DNA from: Actinomycetota bacterium
Lineage (GTDB): Bacteria; Actinomycetota; Acidimicrobiia; Acidimicrobiales; Iamiaceae
Assembly: GCA_019639075.1 (NCBI GenBank)
Contig: JAHBSO010000001.1
Coordinates: forward strand, 124,001-188,000
Direction: 5' to 3'
DNA length: 64,000 nt
Shown here: in pieces, positions 15,711-24,675 of the stretch
Position numbering within the stretch: the stretch's first letter is position 1
Layout of the letters: each line of letters starts with the position of its first letter
Position numbers and translations under genes: made by a program
Notes under the pieces: generated by a model
What the model saw: the letters and a program-made list of their open reading frames with translations, nothing else
Databases searched by the model: none
Told to the model about the DNA's origin: nothing

Positions 15711-16878
15711 CCGCGACGGGGTCCCAGGCGAGGGCGAAGCACCGCGAGGTGAGCGGCCCGGGCCCGGCGAAGCGCCACGCGCCGAGCGCGGCCCGCCGGG
15801 TGCGATCGGTCCAGGCGAGCACGTCGGGGGGCGAGATGCGCCGCACGAGCTGGCGGACGCCGCCCTCGTGGACCGTGTAGCCGGCCCAGACGCCCGGGTA
15901 GTCCTTGGTCGCGCCGACCTGGGTGGCGGTGATGCCGGCGTGGCGGGTGCGGCGGCTGCGGTGGGTGTGCCCGCTCGACACCAGCGTCCGGGGGTGCACC
16001 TCGGCGATCCGTCGGAGGAGGGTGACGGCGTCGGCGCGGTCGATGCCGCGGGGCCACCCCTCCTGCCCGTACCACTCGTGGAGCTGGTGGTGCAGGAACA
16101 GCAGCACCGTCGCGGCCGGGTCGGCCTCGGCCACGACGTCGAGGACGTCGTCGAGCACCGGCGCAAGGTTCCCCCGGTTGCGGCCGCTGGTGGTGGTGTC
16201 GGCGAGCACCAGGCGGGTGCCGGGCAGGTCCCGCACCGTGAGCGGCAGGGCCAGCGACAGGCCGAACGCGACCGCGGCGTCCTCCGGGGCGAGGCTGGCG
16301 GCCACCAGCGGGTGGTCCCGGTCGTGGTTGCCGGGGAGCGCGTCGACCGGCACCGGGCAGTCGGCGACCAGGCCGGCCCACGCCCGCCACTGCTCGACCT
16401 GGCCGTGGTTGGTGAGGTCGCCCTTGCCGACGAGGTGCTCGGCGCCCCACGCGGTGGCCTCGACGATCGCCGCCCTCGCACAGCGGATCGGGTGGGGGTC
16501 GAGATCGCCGGGGTCCTCGACGATCGTGCCGAGGTGGCCGAAGCCCTTGGCGCCGAGGTGGAGGTCGCTGATCGTGGCGACGCGCGCGAGCGGTGGCCCG
16601 GGCAGCACCGGATCGGTGCGGAACGGCACCGGCGCGATCGCCTCGTCACGGTGGCGCAGCAGGACCTCGCCGTCGGTGTCGGGCGGGAGCCGGTCGAGCA
16701 CCACCGCGCCCGGCCGACCGGCGGGATCGACCTCGACGACCGTCGGCGCGGCGAGCACCGAACCGGTGGCATCGACCGCGGTGAGGGTCAGCTCCCCGGG
16801 CGCCAGCCCACGCCACACCAGTTGCACCGACGTGTCGTCGACGGCGAAGAGCCGTGCCGGGCCACGACGGGGCGCCAC
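15700..16878 (-). CDS. Calcineurin-like metallophosphoesterase
   Basis: A 392-residue protein. Residues 1-95 form an all-beta domain resembling the purple-acid-phosphatase N-terminal fold. The phosphoesterase core carries TISDLHLG (DxH), VGKGDLTNHG (GDxxxxG), LPGNHDRDH (GNHD), LFLHHQLH and SSGHTHRS (GHxH), so all five metal-binding motifs are intact. The substrate is undetermined. GTG 16878 begins one base after the pepN stop, so it is the second gene of that operon. Confidence 0.9.
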   Translation of the reverse strand: MAPRRGPARLFAVDDTSVQLVWRGLAPGELTLTAVDATGSVLAAPTVVEVDPAGRPGAVVLDRLPPDTDGEVLLRHRDEAIAPVPFRTDPVLPGPPLARVATISDLHLGAKGFGHLGTIVEDPGDLDPHPIRCARAAIVEATAWGAEHLVGKGDLTNHGQVEQWRAWAGLVADCPVPVDALPGNHDRDHPLVAASLAPEDAAVAFGLSLALPLTVRDLPGTRLVLADTTTSGRNRGNLAPVLDDVLDVVAEADPAATVLLFLHHQLHEWYGQEGWPRGIDRADAVTLLRRIAEVHPRTLVSSGHTHRSRRTRHAGITATQVGATKDYPGVWAGYTVHEGGVRQLVRRISPPDVLAWTDRTRRAALGAWRFAGPGPLTSRCFALAWDPVAVSR

Positions 16879-16879
16879 G

Positions 16880-19447
16880 TCAGGCGATGACCGCGGCCAG
16901 CTCGGCCGGGATGCGTTCGGCCATGGCCACCGAGACCCACATGCGCTCGACGTGCTGGCGGATCACCTGCTCGCCCTGGGGCACCGGGTGCTCGGCCAGG
17001 AACGCTGCGACCCGTTCGGCGAGGGCGCGGTCGCCGAACGTGCGGACGCCCTCGAGCATCCGTGGGACCGAAGCGGACGGGAACCGTTCGTTCAGCGTGG
17101 TCCAGTGCTCCTCGACGAAGGCCCACACCTGGTCGGCCGCGGTGCGGTTCGACAGCGCGCGGCGGAGCAGGAACAGGCCGTCCTGGGTGCGGATCTCGTC
17201 GGTGAGCACGAGGTCGCAGAAGCGCATGACGAGCGCGGGGTCCTCGGCGTCGGCCAGCGCACCCTGATGTCGGAGGCGGTCCTGGGCGGTGGTGGCCTCG
17301 TTCGCCCGGCGGCGCAGCTCCTCCCACGTGGCCTCGTCGGCCCGGGAGGCCACGATGCGCACGGCCGCGTCGGCCAGGTCGGCATCGACGTCGGCCACCG
17401 GGCCGTCGGCCGCGGCCGCGAAGCGGTCACGGGCGAGGTCGACCTGGTGGCGGTCGTCGCCCTGGAGCACCGACGCCAGCGTGAGGGTGGCCCGGAGGGC
17501 GGTGACGAGGTCGCCCTCGCCGTCGACCCGGGTCGGCCCCAGCCGGTGCAGGGCCGGACCGAGCAGGGCGCGGGACCAGGCTTGGAGATCGGCGCGGGAC
17601 CCGTCGCCGACGAGGCGGTCGAGCGAGGCCAGCACGGCGATCATCCGCTTCCACACCGCGAGGTCGTCGTCGCCGCCGAGCGACCGCAGCACGTCGGTCA
17701 CCCGGGCGACCGAGCCCCGACCGGCGAGGAGCAGCGCCCACTCGTCCTCGACCAGGCCGTACCGCTCGATCGGCGAGAGCGCGGCGAGCGCGCGGCCGCC
17801 GACGGCGGCCAGGTCGGCGTTGGAGAGCTCGACCCGGTAGAAGCCGTTGCCCTCGTGGTTGCCGACCACCCAGTCGACCGGGCCTTCGAGCTCGACGCGC
17901 CCCTCGGGGCCGTCGAGCAGCACGCGGGTGGTGGACGTCGCGTCGCCGGCGCCGGTGCGGACGACGACCGGCACGGCCCGGTCGTCCTCGGTCGGCGAGG
18001 TGACGCCGGCCGCGGGGTCGGGCCGGTAGCCGAAGCGCTGCTGGCGCAGCACGAGGGCGTCACCGTCCCGCTCGACCGACACCACGGGGTGGCCGGGGCG
18101 GAAGATCCACGTGTCCATGATCGAGCGCACCGGTTCGCCGGTGGCCTCCTCGATGGCGTCCCACAGGTCGGTGGTGGCCGTGTTCCCGTAGGCGTGGGTG
18201 CGCAGGTAGTGGCGGATGCCGGCCTGGAAGCGGTCCTCACCCAGGTACTGCTGGAGCATCCGGACGACCGACGCGCCCTTCTCGTAGGTGAGCACGTCGA
18301 ACATGCCCTCGGCGTCCTCCGCGGTGACGACCTCGTACTCGATGGGACGGGTGGTGCTCAGCGAGTCGGTGTCGAACGCCATCGACCGGGCGATGCCGAA
18401 GTCGACCCACCGCTGCCACTTCGGGCGGAACGCGTCGGTCGTCATCATCTCCATGAACGTGGCGAACGCCTCGTTGAGCCAGATGCCCTCCCACCACTGC
18501 ATGGTCACCAGGTCGCCGAACCACATGTGGGCCAGCTCGTGGGCGATCACGTCGACGACGTTCTGGAGCTCGGCCTGGGTGGCCCGCTCCTCGTCGACGA
18601 GCAGGAGCGTCTCCCGGAAGGTGATGCAGCCGAGGTTCTCCATGGCACCGAACGAGAAGTCGGGCACGGCGACGAGGTCGACCTTGTCGCCCGGGTAGGC
18701 GATGTCGTACCAGTCGGCGAGGTAGCGCAGCGCGAACGCCCCGACCTCCAGCGCGAACCCGGTGAGGTGGCCCCGGCCGATCGGCGCGACGACCCGGAGC
18801 GGCACGCCGTCGACGTCGACCGGCTCGGTGGCCTCCAGCGGCCCGACCACCATCGCCACCAGGTAGGTCGACATCGACATGGTGGTGGCGAAGCGGACGA
18901 GCTTGTCGCCGCCCTCGACCCGCTCGACGCTCGTGTCGGTGGCGTTGGACACCGCGAACAGGTCCTCGGCGATCCGCATCGTGATCGCGTAGGTCGCCTT
19001 CCACGCCGGCTCGTCCCAGCAGGGGAAGGCCCGGCGGGCGTGGGTCGACTCGAACTGGGTGCAGGCCAGCGTGCGCTCGACGCCGTGGTCGTCGGTGTAG
19101 GTGGACCGGTAGAAGCCGACCAGCTTGTCGTTGAGCTCACCGGCGAAGCGCAGGCGCAGCGTCCAGTCGCCCGACTCGATGGTCGTGCCGGCGTCGAGCG
19201 TGGCGGTCTCGGTGGCGGCGTCGAACGACGGTTCGAGCGCGACCCGCTCGCCCTTGCGCTCCAGCGCGGCGTCGACGATGTCGAGGTCGAGGGCGTGCAG
19301 CACGATCTCGTCGACCGGCTCGTGGACCGTGACCTCGACGTCGGCCGAGCCGGTGAACGTGGCGTCCTCGAGGCGGGGGTGGAACCAGAGGTCGTAGTGG
19401 TGCGGCGTCACCGTCGTCGGCAGGCGGTTCGGGTCACGATCGGTCAC
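16880..19447 (-). CDS. pepN: Aminopeptidase N (M1 family)
   Basis: An 855-residue cytosolic zinc aminopeptidase that removes N-terminal residues from peptides. The exopeptidase motif is in FGAMENLGC (about residue 265) and the zinc site is HELAH (His303, His307) with the downstream glutamate in NEAFATFME. The Tyr-rich QQYLGEDRFQ and C-terminal helical repeats are typical of the actinobacterial PepN/ERAP-like length. GTG 19447 has GGAG nine bases upstream; the open frame runs 46 codons further, across the divergent gene's promoter. It heads an operon with the phosphoesterase. Confidence 0.95.
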   Translation of the reverse strand: MTDRDPNRLPTTVTPHHYDLWFHPRLEDATFTGSADVEVTVHEPVDEIVLHALDLDIVDAALERKGERVALEPSFDAATETATLDAGTTIESGDWTLRLRFAGELNDKLVGFYRSTYTDDHGVERTLACTQFESTHARRAFPCWDEPAWKATYAITMRIAEDLFAVSNATDTSVERVEGGDKLVRFATTMSMSTYLVAMVVGPLEATEPVDVDGVPLRVVAPIGRGHLTGFALEVGAFALRYLADWYDIAYPGDKVDLVAVPDFSFGAMENLGCITFRETLLLVDEERATQAELQNVVDVIAHELAHMWFGDLVTMQWWEGIWLNEAFATFMEMMTTDAFRPKWQRWVDFGIARSMAFDTDSLSTTRPIEYEVVTAEDAEGMFDVLTYEKGASVVRMLQQYLGEDRFQAGIRHYLRTHAYGNTATTDLWDAIEEATGEPVRSIMDTWIFRPGHPVVSVERDGDALVLRQQRFGYRPDPAAGVTSPTEDDRAVPVVVRTGAGDATSTTRVLLDGPEGRVELEGPVDWVVGNHEGNGFYRVELSNADLAAVGGRALAALSPIERYGLVEDEWALLLAGRGSVARVTDVLRSLGGDDDLAVWKRMIAVLASLDRLVGDGSRADLQAWSRALLGPALHRLGPTRVDGEGDLVTALRATLTLASVLQGDDRHQVDLARDRFAAAADGPVADVDADLADAAVRIVASRADEATWEELRRRANEATTAQDRLRHQGALADAEDPALVMRFCDLVLTDEIRTQDGLFLLRRALSNRTAADQVWAFVEEHWTTLNERFPSASVPRMLEGVRTFGDRALAERVAAFLAEHPVPQGEQVIRQHVERMWVSVAMAERIPAELAAVIA

Positions 19448-19548
19448 TGGGGGCTCCACGGCACGGGTTCGGGGGCGGGAGGCCGAGGCTACCGAGGTGG
19501 GCGGCCCCGCTCGGGACGTCCGCCGCGGCCCGGTGCGGTCCGCTGACC

Positions 19549-19554
19549 TAACCT
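19549..19554 (+). promoter_or_regulatory. -10 box of the adenosine kinase operon
   Basis: TAACCT ends 9 bases before GTG 19564 and there is no Shine-Dalgarno, so a near-leaderless transcript is expected for the adenosine kinase, phosphorylase and mutase genes. Confidence 0.45.
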
Positions 19555-19563
19555 CGCTCCCTT

Positions 19564-20571
19564 GTGAACGACGCACAGCCGCCATCCACCGCCGATTTCG
19601 ACGTCCTCGGCATCGGCAACGCCCTCGTCGACGTGCTCAGCACCGAGGCCGAGGACTTCATCGCCACCTACGGCCTCGTCAAGGGGGCCATGACGCTGAT
19701 CGACACCGATCGGGCCGAGGAGCTCTACGCGGCCATGGGGTCGAAGACCGAGATGTCGGGCGGTTCGGCGGCCAACACGCTGTCGGGCGTCGCCTCCTTC
19801 GGCGGGCGGGCGGCCTACACGGGGCGGGTGCGCGACGACGGCCTCGGCAAGGCGTTCGCCCACGACCTCAACTCGCTCGGGGTCCACTTCTCCTCGCGGA
19901 AGGCACCGGACGGGGATCCCACGGGCCGCTGCATGATCGTCGTGACCCCCGACGGCGAGCGGACCATGAACACCTACCTCGGGGCATCGGCCACCCTCGG
20001 CGTCGACGACCTGGACCACGACCTCATCGGTCGGTCCACCGTCACGTTCCTCGAGGGCTACCTCTTCGACCGCGACGAGGCGAAGGACGCGTTCCGCAAG
20101 GCCGCGGAGGCCGCCCACGCCGCCGGCCGCAAGGTGGCGCTCACCCTGTCCGACGGCTTCTGCGTCGATCGCCACCGCGACGACTTCCTCGCCCTCGTTG
20201 ACCACGGCATCGACATCCTGTTCGCCAACGAGGACGAGATCACCAAGCTCTACGGCGCGGCGACCTTCGAGGAGGGCGTCGCCGAGGTGCGTGGCCGCTG
20301 CGAGATCGCCGCGGTCACCCGGGGTGCGGCGGGCTCGGTGATCGTGGCCGGCGACGAGACGATCGAGGTGGCCGCGCAGCCGGTGCCCCACCTGGTCGAC
20401 ACGACCGGTGCCGGCGACCTCTACGCGGCGGGGTTCCTGTACGGCCTCACCTCCGGCCGCCCGCTCCCCGAGTGCGGCCGGCTCGGGTCGATGGCCGCGT
20501 CGGCGGTGATCGGCCACATGGGTCCGCGGCCCGGGATGTCGCTGGCCCAGATGATCGAGGCGGCGCCCTGA
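19564..20571 (+). CDS. PfkB-family adenosine (nucleoside) kinase
   Basis: A 335-residue ribokinase-fold kinase. The N-terminal GIGNALVDVLS, the substrate segment MSGGSAANTLSGVASFGG, the FANEDEITKLYG strand and the catalytic loop DTTGAGDLYAAGF (catalytic aspartate) are all present. The closest family is bacterial adenosine kinase, which phosphorylates adenosine to AMP. The setting beside purine nucleoside phosphorylase and other salvage genes supports a nucleoside substrate, though other PfkB sugars cannot be excluded. Its stop TGA overlaps the CTG start of the next gene. Confidence 0.87.
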   Translation: MNDAQPPSTADFDVLGIGNALVDVLSTEAEDFIATYGLVKGAMTLIDTDRAEELYAAMGSKTEMSGGSAANTLSGVASFGGRAAYTGRVRDDGLGKAFAHDLNSLGVHFSSRKAPDGDPTGRCMIVVTPDGERTMNTYLGASATLGVDDLDHDLIGRSTVTFLEGYLFDRDEAKDAFRKAAEAAHAAGRKVALTLSDGFCVDRHRDDFLALVDHGIDILFANEDEITKLYGAATFEEGVAEVRGRCEIAAVTRGAAGSVIVAGDETIEVAAQPVPHLVDTTGAGDLYAAGFLYGLTSGRPLPECGRLGSMAASAVIGHMGPRPGMSLAQMIEAAP

Positions 20572-21407
20572 CCGCGGGTCACCCCGACCCGGTCGGCCGG
20601 CCCTTCGACGCCGCCGACGCGTCGGCACGGGCGCTCGCGGGTGCGACGGGGATCCGCAGCCACGACGTCGCCGTCGTGCTCGGTTCGGGATGGCGGACCG
20701 CCGCCGCCCGGATGGGGGAGGTCGTGGCCGAGGTGCCCATGGTCGAGCTCGGCGGGTTCCCGGAGGCATCGGTCGCCGGGCACGGCGACACGGTCCGCTC
20801 GATCCGCAACGGCGACCGTCGGATCCTGGCGTTCATGGGTCGGGTCCACCTCTACGAGGGCCACCACCCGAACGTCGTGGCCCACGGGATCCGCACGGCG
20901 GTGCGCGCCGGGTGCCGGACCGTCGTGCTGACGAACGCGGCGGGCGGGCTGCGCCCGGGGATGACCGCCGGACAGCCGGTGCTCGTCTCCGACCACATCA
21001 ACCTCACCGGCCACACGCCGCTGCTCGGCCCGAACGACGACCGGCTCGGACCCCGCTTCCCGGACATGACCACGGCGTACTCGCCCCGGCTGCGGGCGCT
21101 GGCCCGGGCCATCGACCCGGACCTCGAGGAGGCCGTCTACCTCGGTCTCGCCGGGCCCACCTACGAGACCCCCGCCGAGGTCCGCATGGTCGCGGCCATG
21201 GGCGGGGAGCTGGTCGGCATGTCCACGGTGCTCGAGGCCATCGCCGCCGTCCACGCCGGGGCCGAGGTGCTCGCGGTGTCGCTGGTGACCAACCTCGCTG
21301 CGGGGCTCGGTGACGACGCGCTCGACCACGACGACGTGCTCGCGGTCGCGGCGCGGTCCGCCGAGCGCATGGGCGGCCTGATCGCCGACGTGGTCGGCCG
21401 GATCTGA
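20568..21407 (+). CDS. Purine nucleoside phosphorylase, apparent CTG start
   Basis: Trimeric-type PNP of about 279 residues that splits purine (deoxy)nucleosides with phosphate. The blocks VAVVLGSGW, GHGDTVRSI, GRVHLYEGH, TNAAGGLRPGM, LTGHTPLLGPN and GPTYETPAEVRM with GMSTVLEA are complete. No ATG, GTG or TTG occurs in frame between GTG 20472, deep inside the kinase gene, and the VVLGSG motif. CTG 20568 overlaps the kinase stop as CTGA and has GAGG eight bases upstream, giving the length expected for the family. It is coupled to the mutase gene by TGATG. Confidence 0.9.
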   Translation: MTAGHPDPVGRPFDAADASARALAGATGIRSHDVAVVLGSGWRTAAARMGEVVAEVPMVELGGFPEASVAGHGDTVRSIRNGDRRILAFMGRVHLYEGHHPNVVAHGIRTAVRAGCRTVVLTNAAGGLRPGMTAGQPVLVSDHINLTGHTPLLGPNDDRLGPRFPDMTTAYSPRLRALARAIDPDLEEAVYLGLAGPTYETPAEVRMVAAMGGELVGMSTVLEAIAAVHAGAEVLAVSLVTNLAAGLGDDALDHDDVLAVAARSAERMGGLIADVVGRI

Positions 21408-23134
21408 TGTCGGACCCGGCTCCGCTCCTCGAGCGCGCCCGGGACTGGCTGGCCGACGACCCCGACCCGATCACCCGCGACGAGCTCGCTGCGGTGATCG
21501 ACGCGGCCGTGGTCGGCGACCACGAAGCGGTCGCCGACCTCTCGGACCGCTTCGCGGGGATGCTCCGGTTCGGGACCGCGGGCCTGCGCGGCGCGATTGG
21601 CGCCGGCCCCAACCGCATGAACCTCGCGGTGGTGATCCGGGCCGCGGCCGGCATCGCCCGCTGGATCCGCGACACCGATCCCGAGCGGGGGCCCCGCCGG
21701 GGGGTCGCGGTGTGCTTCGACGCCCGCCACCGGTCCCGCGACTTCGCCGAGGCCACCGCCGAGGTGCTCGCCGCCGCCGGGGTGCGGGCCATGGTGCTGC
21801 CCGGACCGCTCCCGACGCCGGTGCTCGCGTTCGCGGTGCGCCACCTGGACGCGGCCGCGGGCGTCATGGTCACCGCCAGCCACAACCCGCCGGCCGACAA
21901 CGGCTACAAGGTGTACGACGGGTCCGGGCGCCAGATCGTGGCCCCGGTCGACGCCCTGATCGCCACCGCCATCGAGGGCATCGATCGGGTGTCGGCGGTC
22001 GGCCGGGCCGGGCCCGACGACCCCGACATCGTGCGGCTCGGTCCCGAGGTGGTCGACGCGTACGTCGCCGGCGCCGCCGCGGTCGGACGGCTGCCGGACC
22101 GGCGGTCGGTCCGCATCGCCTACACCGCCATGCACGGCGTGGGTGCGGCGACGTTCCGTCGCGTGCTGGCCACGGCCGGCTTCGACCCGCCGGCCGAGGT
22201 CGTCGAACAGGTGGAGCCCGATCCCGACTTCCGGACCGTGCCCTTCCCGAACCCCGAGGAGCCCGGCGCGCTCGACCTCGGGCTCGCGCTGGCCTCGGCG
22301 TCGGGCTCCGACGTGCTCGTGGCCCACGACCCCGACGCCGACCGGCTCGGGATCGCGGTCCCCGACCCTGTGCGCGGATCGCACACCTCCGTCGGTGGTT
22401 GGCGGGTGCTCTCGGGTGACGAGATCGGGGCGCTGCTGGCCGCCCACCTGCTGGCCCACGGCGGCTTCGCCGATGGTGCGGTGCTGGCCAGCACGATCGT
22501 CTCCTCGACGCTGCTCGGACGCATGGCCGCCGCGGCCGGACTGCCGTTCCGCGAGACCCTCACCGGCTTCAAGTGGATCACCCGCGCGCCCGACCCCGCG
22601 GCCGGCGAGCGGCTCGGCTTCGGCTACGAGGAGGCGCTGGGCTTCTGCGTCGGCGACCTGGTGGCCGACAAGGACGGGATCACCGCGGCGGTCGTGTTCG
22701 CCGAGTCGGTCGCCGCCCTCGCCGCCGAGGGTCGCACGGTCCTCGACGTGCTCGACGACCTCGCCCGGGTGCACGGCGTCCACCTGACGGGCCAGTGGTC
22801 GTCCCGGGTCGAGGGCGCCGACGCCATGGCCCGCCTCGGTGTCCTCATGGACGGCCTGCGGGCCGAACCGCCCGCGGCGCTGGCCGGACGATCGGTGACG
22901 GCGGTGGACGACCTCGTGGCCGGCGACGCGGCGCGGGGCCTGCCGCCCAGCGACGTGCTCGTGCTCCACATGGCGGGCGCCCGGATCGTGGTCCGTCCGA
23001 GCGGCACCGAGCCCAAGCTCAAGTGCTACGTCGAGGTCGTCGAACCGGCGGGCGAGGATCTGGGCGTCGCCCGGGACCGGGCCGCCGCCGCCCTTGCGGC
23101 TCTGACCGAGGCGATCGCCGCCCGCCTCACCTGA
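21407..23134 (+). CDS. Phosphohexomutase-family mutase, probable phosphopentomutase
   Basis: A 575-residue alpha-D-phosphohexomutase. The phosphoserine loop TASHNPPADNGYK (about residue 157), metal loop DPDADRLGIA (about 308), sugar-binding GYEEALGF and phosphate-binding RPSGTEPKLKCY (about 530) are intact. Long members of this family act on glucose, mannose or pentose phosphates. Sitting directly after PNP (TGATG overlap) and near deoC, it most likely interconverts (deoxy)ribose-1- and -5-phosphate, in place of a classical DeoB. That assignment rests on context. Confidence 0.85.
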   Translation: MSDPAPLLERARDWLADDPDPITRDELAAVIDAAVVGDHEAVADLSDRFAGMLRFGTAGLRGAIGAGPNRMNLAVVIRAAAGIARWIRDTDPERGPRRGVAVCFDARHRSRDFAEATAEVLAAAGVRAMVLPGPLPTPVLAFAVRHLDAAAGVMVTASHNPPADNGYKVYDGSGRQIVAPVDALIATAIEGIDRVSAVGRAGPDDPDIVRLGPEVVDAYVAGAAAVGRLPDRRSVRIAYTAMHGVGAATFRRVLATAGFDPPAEVVEQVEPDPDFRTVPFPNPEEPGALDLGLALASASGSDVLVAHDPDADRLGIAVPDPVRGSHTSVGGWRVLSGDEIGALLAAHLLAHGGFADGAVLASTIVSSTLLGRMAAAAGLPFRETLTGFKWITRAPDPAAGERLGFGYEEALGFCVGDLVADKDGITAAVVFAESVAALAAEGRTVLDVLDDLARVHGVHLTGQWSSRVEGADAMARLGVLMDGLRAEPPAALAGRSVTAVDDLVAGDAARGLPPSDVLVLHMAGARIVVRPSGTEPKLKCYVEVVEPAGEDLGVARDRAAAALAALTEAIAARLT

Positions 23135-23141
23135 CCCCGGC

Positions 23142-23227
23142 TTCGACTGCGCTCGCTGGCGCTCGCTCCGCTCGACCGACAGGGCTGTTCCTTGAGCGGA
23201 ACGGAGCGCCAGCGGAGTGGAGTCGAA
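23142..23227. terminator. Long imperfect inverted repeat between convergent genes
   Basis: Arms of about 33 bases (TTCGACTGCGCTCGCTGGCG... and its imperfect complement ending AGTGGAGTCGAA) flank a 20-base centre, filling the gap between the mutase and upp. A related GGAGCGGAGTCGAA sequence occurs at 40574-40595, so this may be a repeat used as a bidirectional terminator. Confidence 0.65.
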
Positions 23228-23233
23228 AGGCCC

Positions 23234-23857
23234 TCAGGCGGTGCCGAAGAGGCGGTCGCCGGCGTCGCCCAGACCGGGGACGATGTAGGCCTGCTCGTTC
23301 AGGTGGTCGTCGATCGACCCCACCACGAGCTCGTCGGCGAGGCCGGACCGGTCGAGCGCGGCGACGCCTTCGGGCGCGGCCAGCACGCAGACGCACACCA
23401 GCCGGCCGGGGTTGCGGTCCCGCAGGATGTTGCAGGTGTGCGTGAGCGATCCGCCGGTGGCCAGCATCGGATCCAGGACGAGGAGATCGCGCCCACCGAG
23501 GTCGGCCGGCACCGAGTTCATGTACGGCTCGGGCTCGAAGGTCTCCTCGTTGCGGGCGACGCCGATGAAGCCGGTCGGCGAGTCCGGCAGCAGCCGCAGC
23601 ACTCCGGGCAGGAGCCCGAGGCCGGCCCGCAGGACGGGCACGGCCATCGGGGGCTCGGCGACGCGGGTGCCGGTGGTGGTCGTGAGCGGCGTGGTCACGT
23701 CGATCGTCTCGGTCCGGAGCGACCGCGTGGCCTCGTAGACCAGGAGGAAGGCGAGATCGTCCATGGCGGCCCGGAACGCCGTGCGGTCGGTGTCACGGTC
23801 GCGCAACGTGGTGAGCGCCTGTCGGACGAGGGGATGGTCGACGACGGTGATCTGCAC
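23234..23857 (-). CDS. upp: Uracil phosphoribosyltransferase
   Basis: Salvages uracil with PRPP to give UMP. The 207-residue product has VVDHPLVRQALTTLRD at the start, VPVLRAGLGLLPGV, the PRPP-binding loop LVLDPMLATGGS and a C-terminal ADELVVGSIDDHLNEQAYIVPGLGDAGDRLFGT that closes the uracil pocket. GTG 23857 gives the conventional start. It completes the local pathway by consuming uracil released by the uridine phosphorylase-like enzyme at 28.9 kb. Confidence 0.96.
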   Translation of the reverse strand: MQITVVDHPLVRQALTTLRDRDTDRTAFRAAMDDLAFLLVYEATRSLRTETIDVTTPLTTTTGTRVAEPPMAVPVLRAGLGLLPGVLRLLPDSPTGFIGVARNEETFEPEPYMNSVPADLGGRDLLVLDPMLATGGSLTHTCNILRDRNPGRLVCVCVLAAPEGVAALDRSGLADELVVGSIDDHLNEQAYIVPGLGDAGDRLFGTA

Positions 23858-23906
23858 GGTCCCATGATGACCGAGCCGGGTGCCGCCGCGGTGGCAGCAT
23901 GCGGGC

Positions 23907-24563
23907 ATGGAGCGCGCCGAACTGGCCCGGATGATCGATCACACCCTGCTGGCCCCGGAGACGACCCCGGGCCAGATCGCGATGTTCTGCGCCGAGGCGA
24001 CCGAGCTGGGCGTCGGGGCGGTGTGCGTGTCGCCGAACCAGCTGCCGTTGCCGGCGGACTCGTTGCCCGACGGGGTGGCGGTGGCGACGGTGATCGGCTT
24101 CCCGTCGGGCGCGCACCGGTCGGTCGCCAAGGCCGCCGAGGCTCGCCTGGCGGTCCTCGACGGTGCCGACGAGCTCGACATGGTGATCGACCTGGGGGCG
24201 GCCGCGGCCGAGATGTGGAACGCCGTCGAGGCGGACATCGCCGTCGTGCGGGCCGCCGCTCCCGACGTCGTGCTCAAGGTGATCATCGAGTCGGCGATGC
24301 TGCGCGTGCCGGAGCGGATCGTCGCCGCGTGCCGGGCGGCCGAGGCCGCCGGGGCCGACTTCGTCAAGACGTCGACGGGTTTCCACCCTTCGGGCGGGGC
24401 GTCGCTCGAGGCCGTGTCGGTCATGGCCGAGACGGTGGGCGGCCGGCTCGGCGTCAAGGCGTCGGGCGGCATCCGTGATGCCGCGACCGCACTCGCGATG
24501 GTCGACGCCGGCGCCACCCGCCTCGGCTGCTCGGCCAGCCGGGCGATCCTCGACGGCCTCTGA
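23907..24563 (+). CDS. deoC: Deoxyribose-phosphate aldolase DeoC
   Basis: Cleaves 2-deoxyribose-5-phosphate to glyceraldehyde-3-phosphate and acetaldehyde. A 218-residue TIM barrel with [11 protein letters not shown] at the start, [39 protein letters not shown] and [11 protein letters not shown], which holds the Schiff-base lysine. ATG 23907 is the natural start; a nine-codon in-frame extension has no support. With PNP and the mutase it forms the deoxynucleoside degradation route. Confidence 0.96.
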   Translation: MERAELARMIDHTLLAPETTPGQIAMFCAEATELGVGAVCVSPNQLPLPADSLPDGVAVATVIGFPSGAHRSVAKAAEARLAVLDGADELDMVIDLGAAAAEMWNAVEADIAVVRAAAPDVVLKVIIESAMLRVPERIVAACRAAEAAGADFVKTSTGFHPSGGASLEAVSVMAETVGGRLGVKASGGIRDAATALAMVDAGATRLGCSASRAILDGL

Positions 24564-24675
24564 ACCGTCAGACCCCCGCGCTAGGGTGCGACTCGAACGA
24601 CTGCATCGCTCGGCGGAACTGAGCACCTCGGCCCCGGTCGGCCCCTCCCTGCTCCTGCGATCCTCGGAGAGCCGC

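Noticed and set aside
15905..19546. A 1213-codon open frame on the plus strand over the phosphoesterase and pepN genes.
   Set aside because: It is antisense to two intact enzymes with complete active sites; its Arg/Gly/His-rich composition shows no protein family.
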